Source: Rhodospirillales bacterium (GTDB lineage Bacteria > Pseudomonadota > Alphaproteobacteria > Rhodospirillales > Casp-alpha2). Taken from it: a stretch of DNA of 52,345 nucleotides. How positions within the stretch are numbered: the stretch's first letter is position 1; every line of letters begins with the position of its first letter. Where the stretch lies: assembly GCA_013204265.1 (NCBI GenBank), contig JABMOG010000040.1:1-52345 (forward strand). Reading direction: 5' to 3'. The notes below the pieces were generated by a model, which was given only the letters and a program-made list of their open reading frames with translations, searched no databases and was not told where the DNA came from. This document shows positions 51,617 to 52,345 of the stretch, piece after piece. The position numbers were made by a program, and so were the translations under genes.

Positions 51617-52345
51617 CCCGCATCGCCGTTACCTCCCGCTCGTTCTCCCGCCACCCGGTTCTGCGCCGTGAATTGCTGGCGCGGTACCCGAACGTCACCT
51701 TCAACGACGACGGTCTTACCCTTACCGGAGAGGCCCTGATCGATTTCCTGAAAGGCCATGACCGCGCCATCACGGCGCTGGAAAAGTTGGGCGAGGCGGA
51801 ATTTACAGCCCTGCCGGAACTGAAAATCGTCGCCAAGTACGGTGTCGGTATCGACATGATCGATCTCGACGCCATGGCCCGCCACGGGGTGCGCCTGGGC
51901 TGGACCGGTGGCGTCAACCGTCGGTCGGTTTCGGAACTGGTGATAGCCATGGCCATCGCCCTGCTCAGGCACGTACCCGCCGCCCATCGCGAAGTCCTGG
52001 ATGGCACCTGGCGGCAACATGTGGGGCGGCAACTATCAGGCAAGACCGTCGGTATCATCGGCTGCGGCCATGTCGGTAAAGACCTCGCCCCCCTGCTCAA
52101 TGCCTTCGGCTGCACGGTGCTGGCCCACGATATCCTGGATTTCCCGGAATTTTATTCGGCCCACAATGTACAGCCGCTGGGCCTCGATGACCTGCTGGCG
52201 AAATCGGACATCGTCACCCTACATCTGCCGCTGGATAACTCGACCCGCAATATCCTGAGCGGCGACAAGCTGGATCTGATGAAGAGCGACGCTGTGCTGA
52301 TCAACGCTGCGCGCGGTAATCTGGTCGAAGAAGCGGCGATGAAGC
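51613..52345 (+). CDS. D-isomer-specific 2-hydroxyacid dehydrogenase, partial at window end
   Basis: The reading frame opens at ATG 51613 (overlapping the previous stop) and stays open to the last base, giving 244 residues. The N-terminal part has LPELKIVAKYGVGIDMIDL and GWTGGVNRRSVSELVIAMAIALLRH; the NAD loop is VGIIGCGHVGKDLAPLL; SDIVTLHLPL and NAARGNLVEE follow, with the catalytic Arg region. It resembles phosphoglycerate dehydrogenase and may produce or use a 2-keto acid, possibly for a glyceryl-type substituent. The 3' end and the catalytic His lie outside the window. Confidence 0.85.
   Translation, partial: MTRIAVTSRSFSRHPVLRRELLARYPNVTFNDDGLTLTGEALIDFLKGHDRAITALEKLGEAEFTALPELKIVAKYGVGIDMIDLDAMARHGVRLGWTGGVNRRSVSELVIAMAIALLRHVPAAHREVLDGTWRQHVGRQLSGKTVGIIGCGHVGKDLAPLLNAFGCTVLAHDILDFPEFYSAHNVQPLGLDDLLAKSDIVTLHLPLDNSTRNILSGDKLDLMKSDAVLINAARGNLVEEAAMK

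Noticed and set aside
1-52345. CRISPR arrays, tRNA/rRNA genes, insertion sequences, intrinsic terminators
   Set aside because: No regularly spaced repeats, RNA gene signatures, transposase motifs or hairpin plus T-run structures were seen on reading both strands; a covariance-model scan could still find small RNAs.

Overview
The window is one large surface-glycan (O-antigen, capsule/EPS or flagellin-glycan type) biosynthesis locus from a GC-rich Gram-negative bacterium. Codon use, dense head-to-tail packing and protein style suggest an alphaproteobacterium of Rhodospirillales type; that assignment is inference. No rRNA, tRNA, CRISPR array, insertion sequence or phage gene was seen.

Layout. 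(1) 1-492 holds no convincing gene but contains a promoter with two palindromes. (2) 493-2944 carries a winged-helix regulator, a NusG/RfaH-family elongation factor and a DUF4910 aminopeptidase-like protein. (3) 2949-4802 is a B12-binding radical SAM enzyme on the minus strand, and 5049-5926 is a broken transglutaminase-like gene. (4) 13018 down to 5923 is a tightly coupled minus-strand operon: FemAB/GNAT-like protein, two DegT-like aminotransferases, FkbH, acyl carrier protein, AAC(3)-like acetyltransferase, TylF-like methyltransferase and VOC protein. It looks like an ACP-bound acyl unit being built and attached to an amino sugar. (5) 13019-13379 is a divergent control region. (6) 13380-31208 on the plus strand is centred on pseudaminic-acid-type nonulosonate synthesis: pseB, pseC, a SpsF::aminotransferase fusion, a HisH-like amidotransferase, a HisF::PseA fusion for acetamidino formation, an ABC flippase, two radical SAM/SPASM enzymes, an aldo/keto reductase, a Gfo/Idh/MocA enzyme, a PIG-L deacetylase, a formyltransferase and pseI. 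(7) 31205-38369 holds GNAT, HAD and Nudix-like genes, then a membrane TPR-like protein, a CotH/beta-helix protein, a VTC-domain protein and DUF4956. (8) 38382-46431 holds a SpsF::GNAT fusion, an AMP-ligase::GNAT::ACP fusion, an enolase-superfamily enzyme, a doubled flavodoxin-fold protein and a probable glycosyltransferase. (9) 46413-52345 holds a TIM-barrel epimerase, a HisC-like aminotransferase, two Gfo/Idh/MocA enzymes, a methyltransferase and a 2-hydroxyacid dehydrogenase cut by the window end.

Control. The promoter before the regulator gene (411-437) and the one before pseB (13101-13127) share TTGACGTTCA-N5-TGAACG, so the regulator probably controls itself and the main operon. The 5' leader of the pseB operon carries GCGGTAGCGTG (13310-13320), 11 of 12 bases of the enterobacterial ops element used by RfaH, and this locus encodes its own RfaH-like factor at 1138-1641. 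This suggests a two-layer circuit: repression at initiation, then antitermination along an operon of nearly 40 kb.

Most unusual contents: the single-chain acyl ligase-GNAT-ACP protein, the HisF::PseA amidination fusion whose HisF half lacks one catalytic aspartate, the SpsF fusions, the CotH-VTC-DUF4956 cassette inside a nonulosonate locus, and the paired DegT proteins of which one has lost the cofactor aspartate. PseG, a recognisable Wzy polymerase and classical GT2/GT4 glycosyltransferases were not found in the window.
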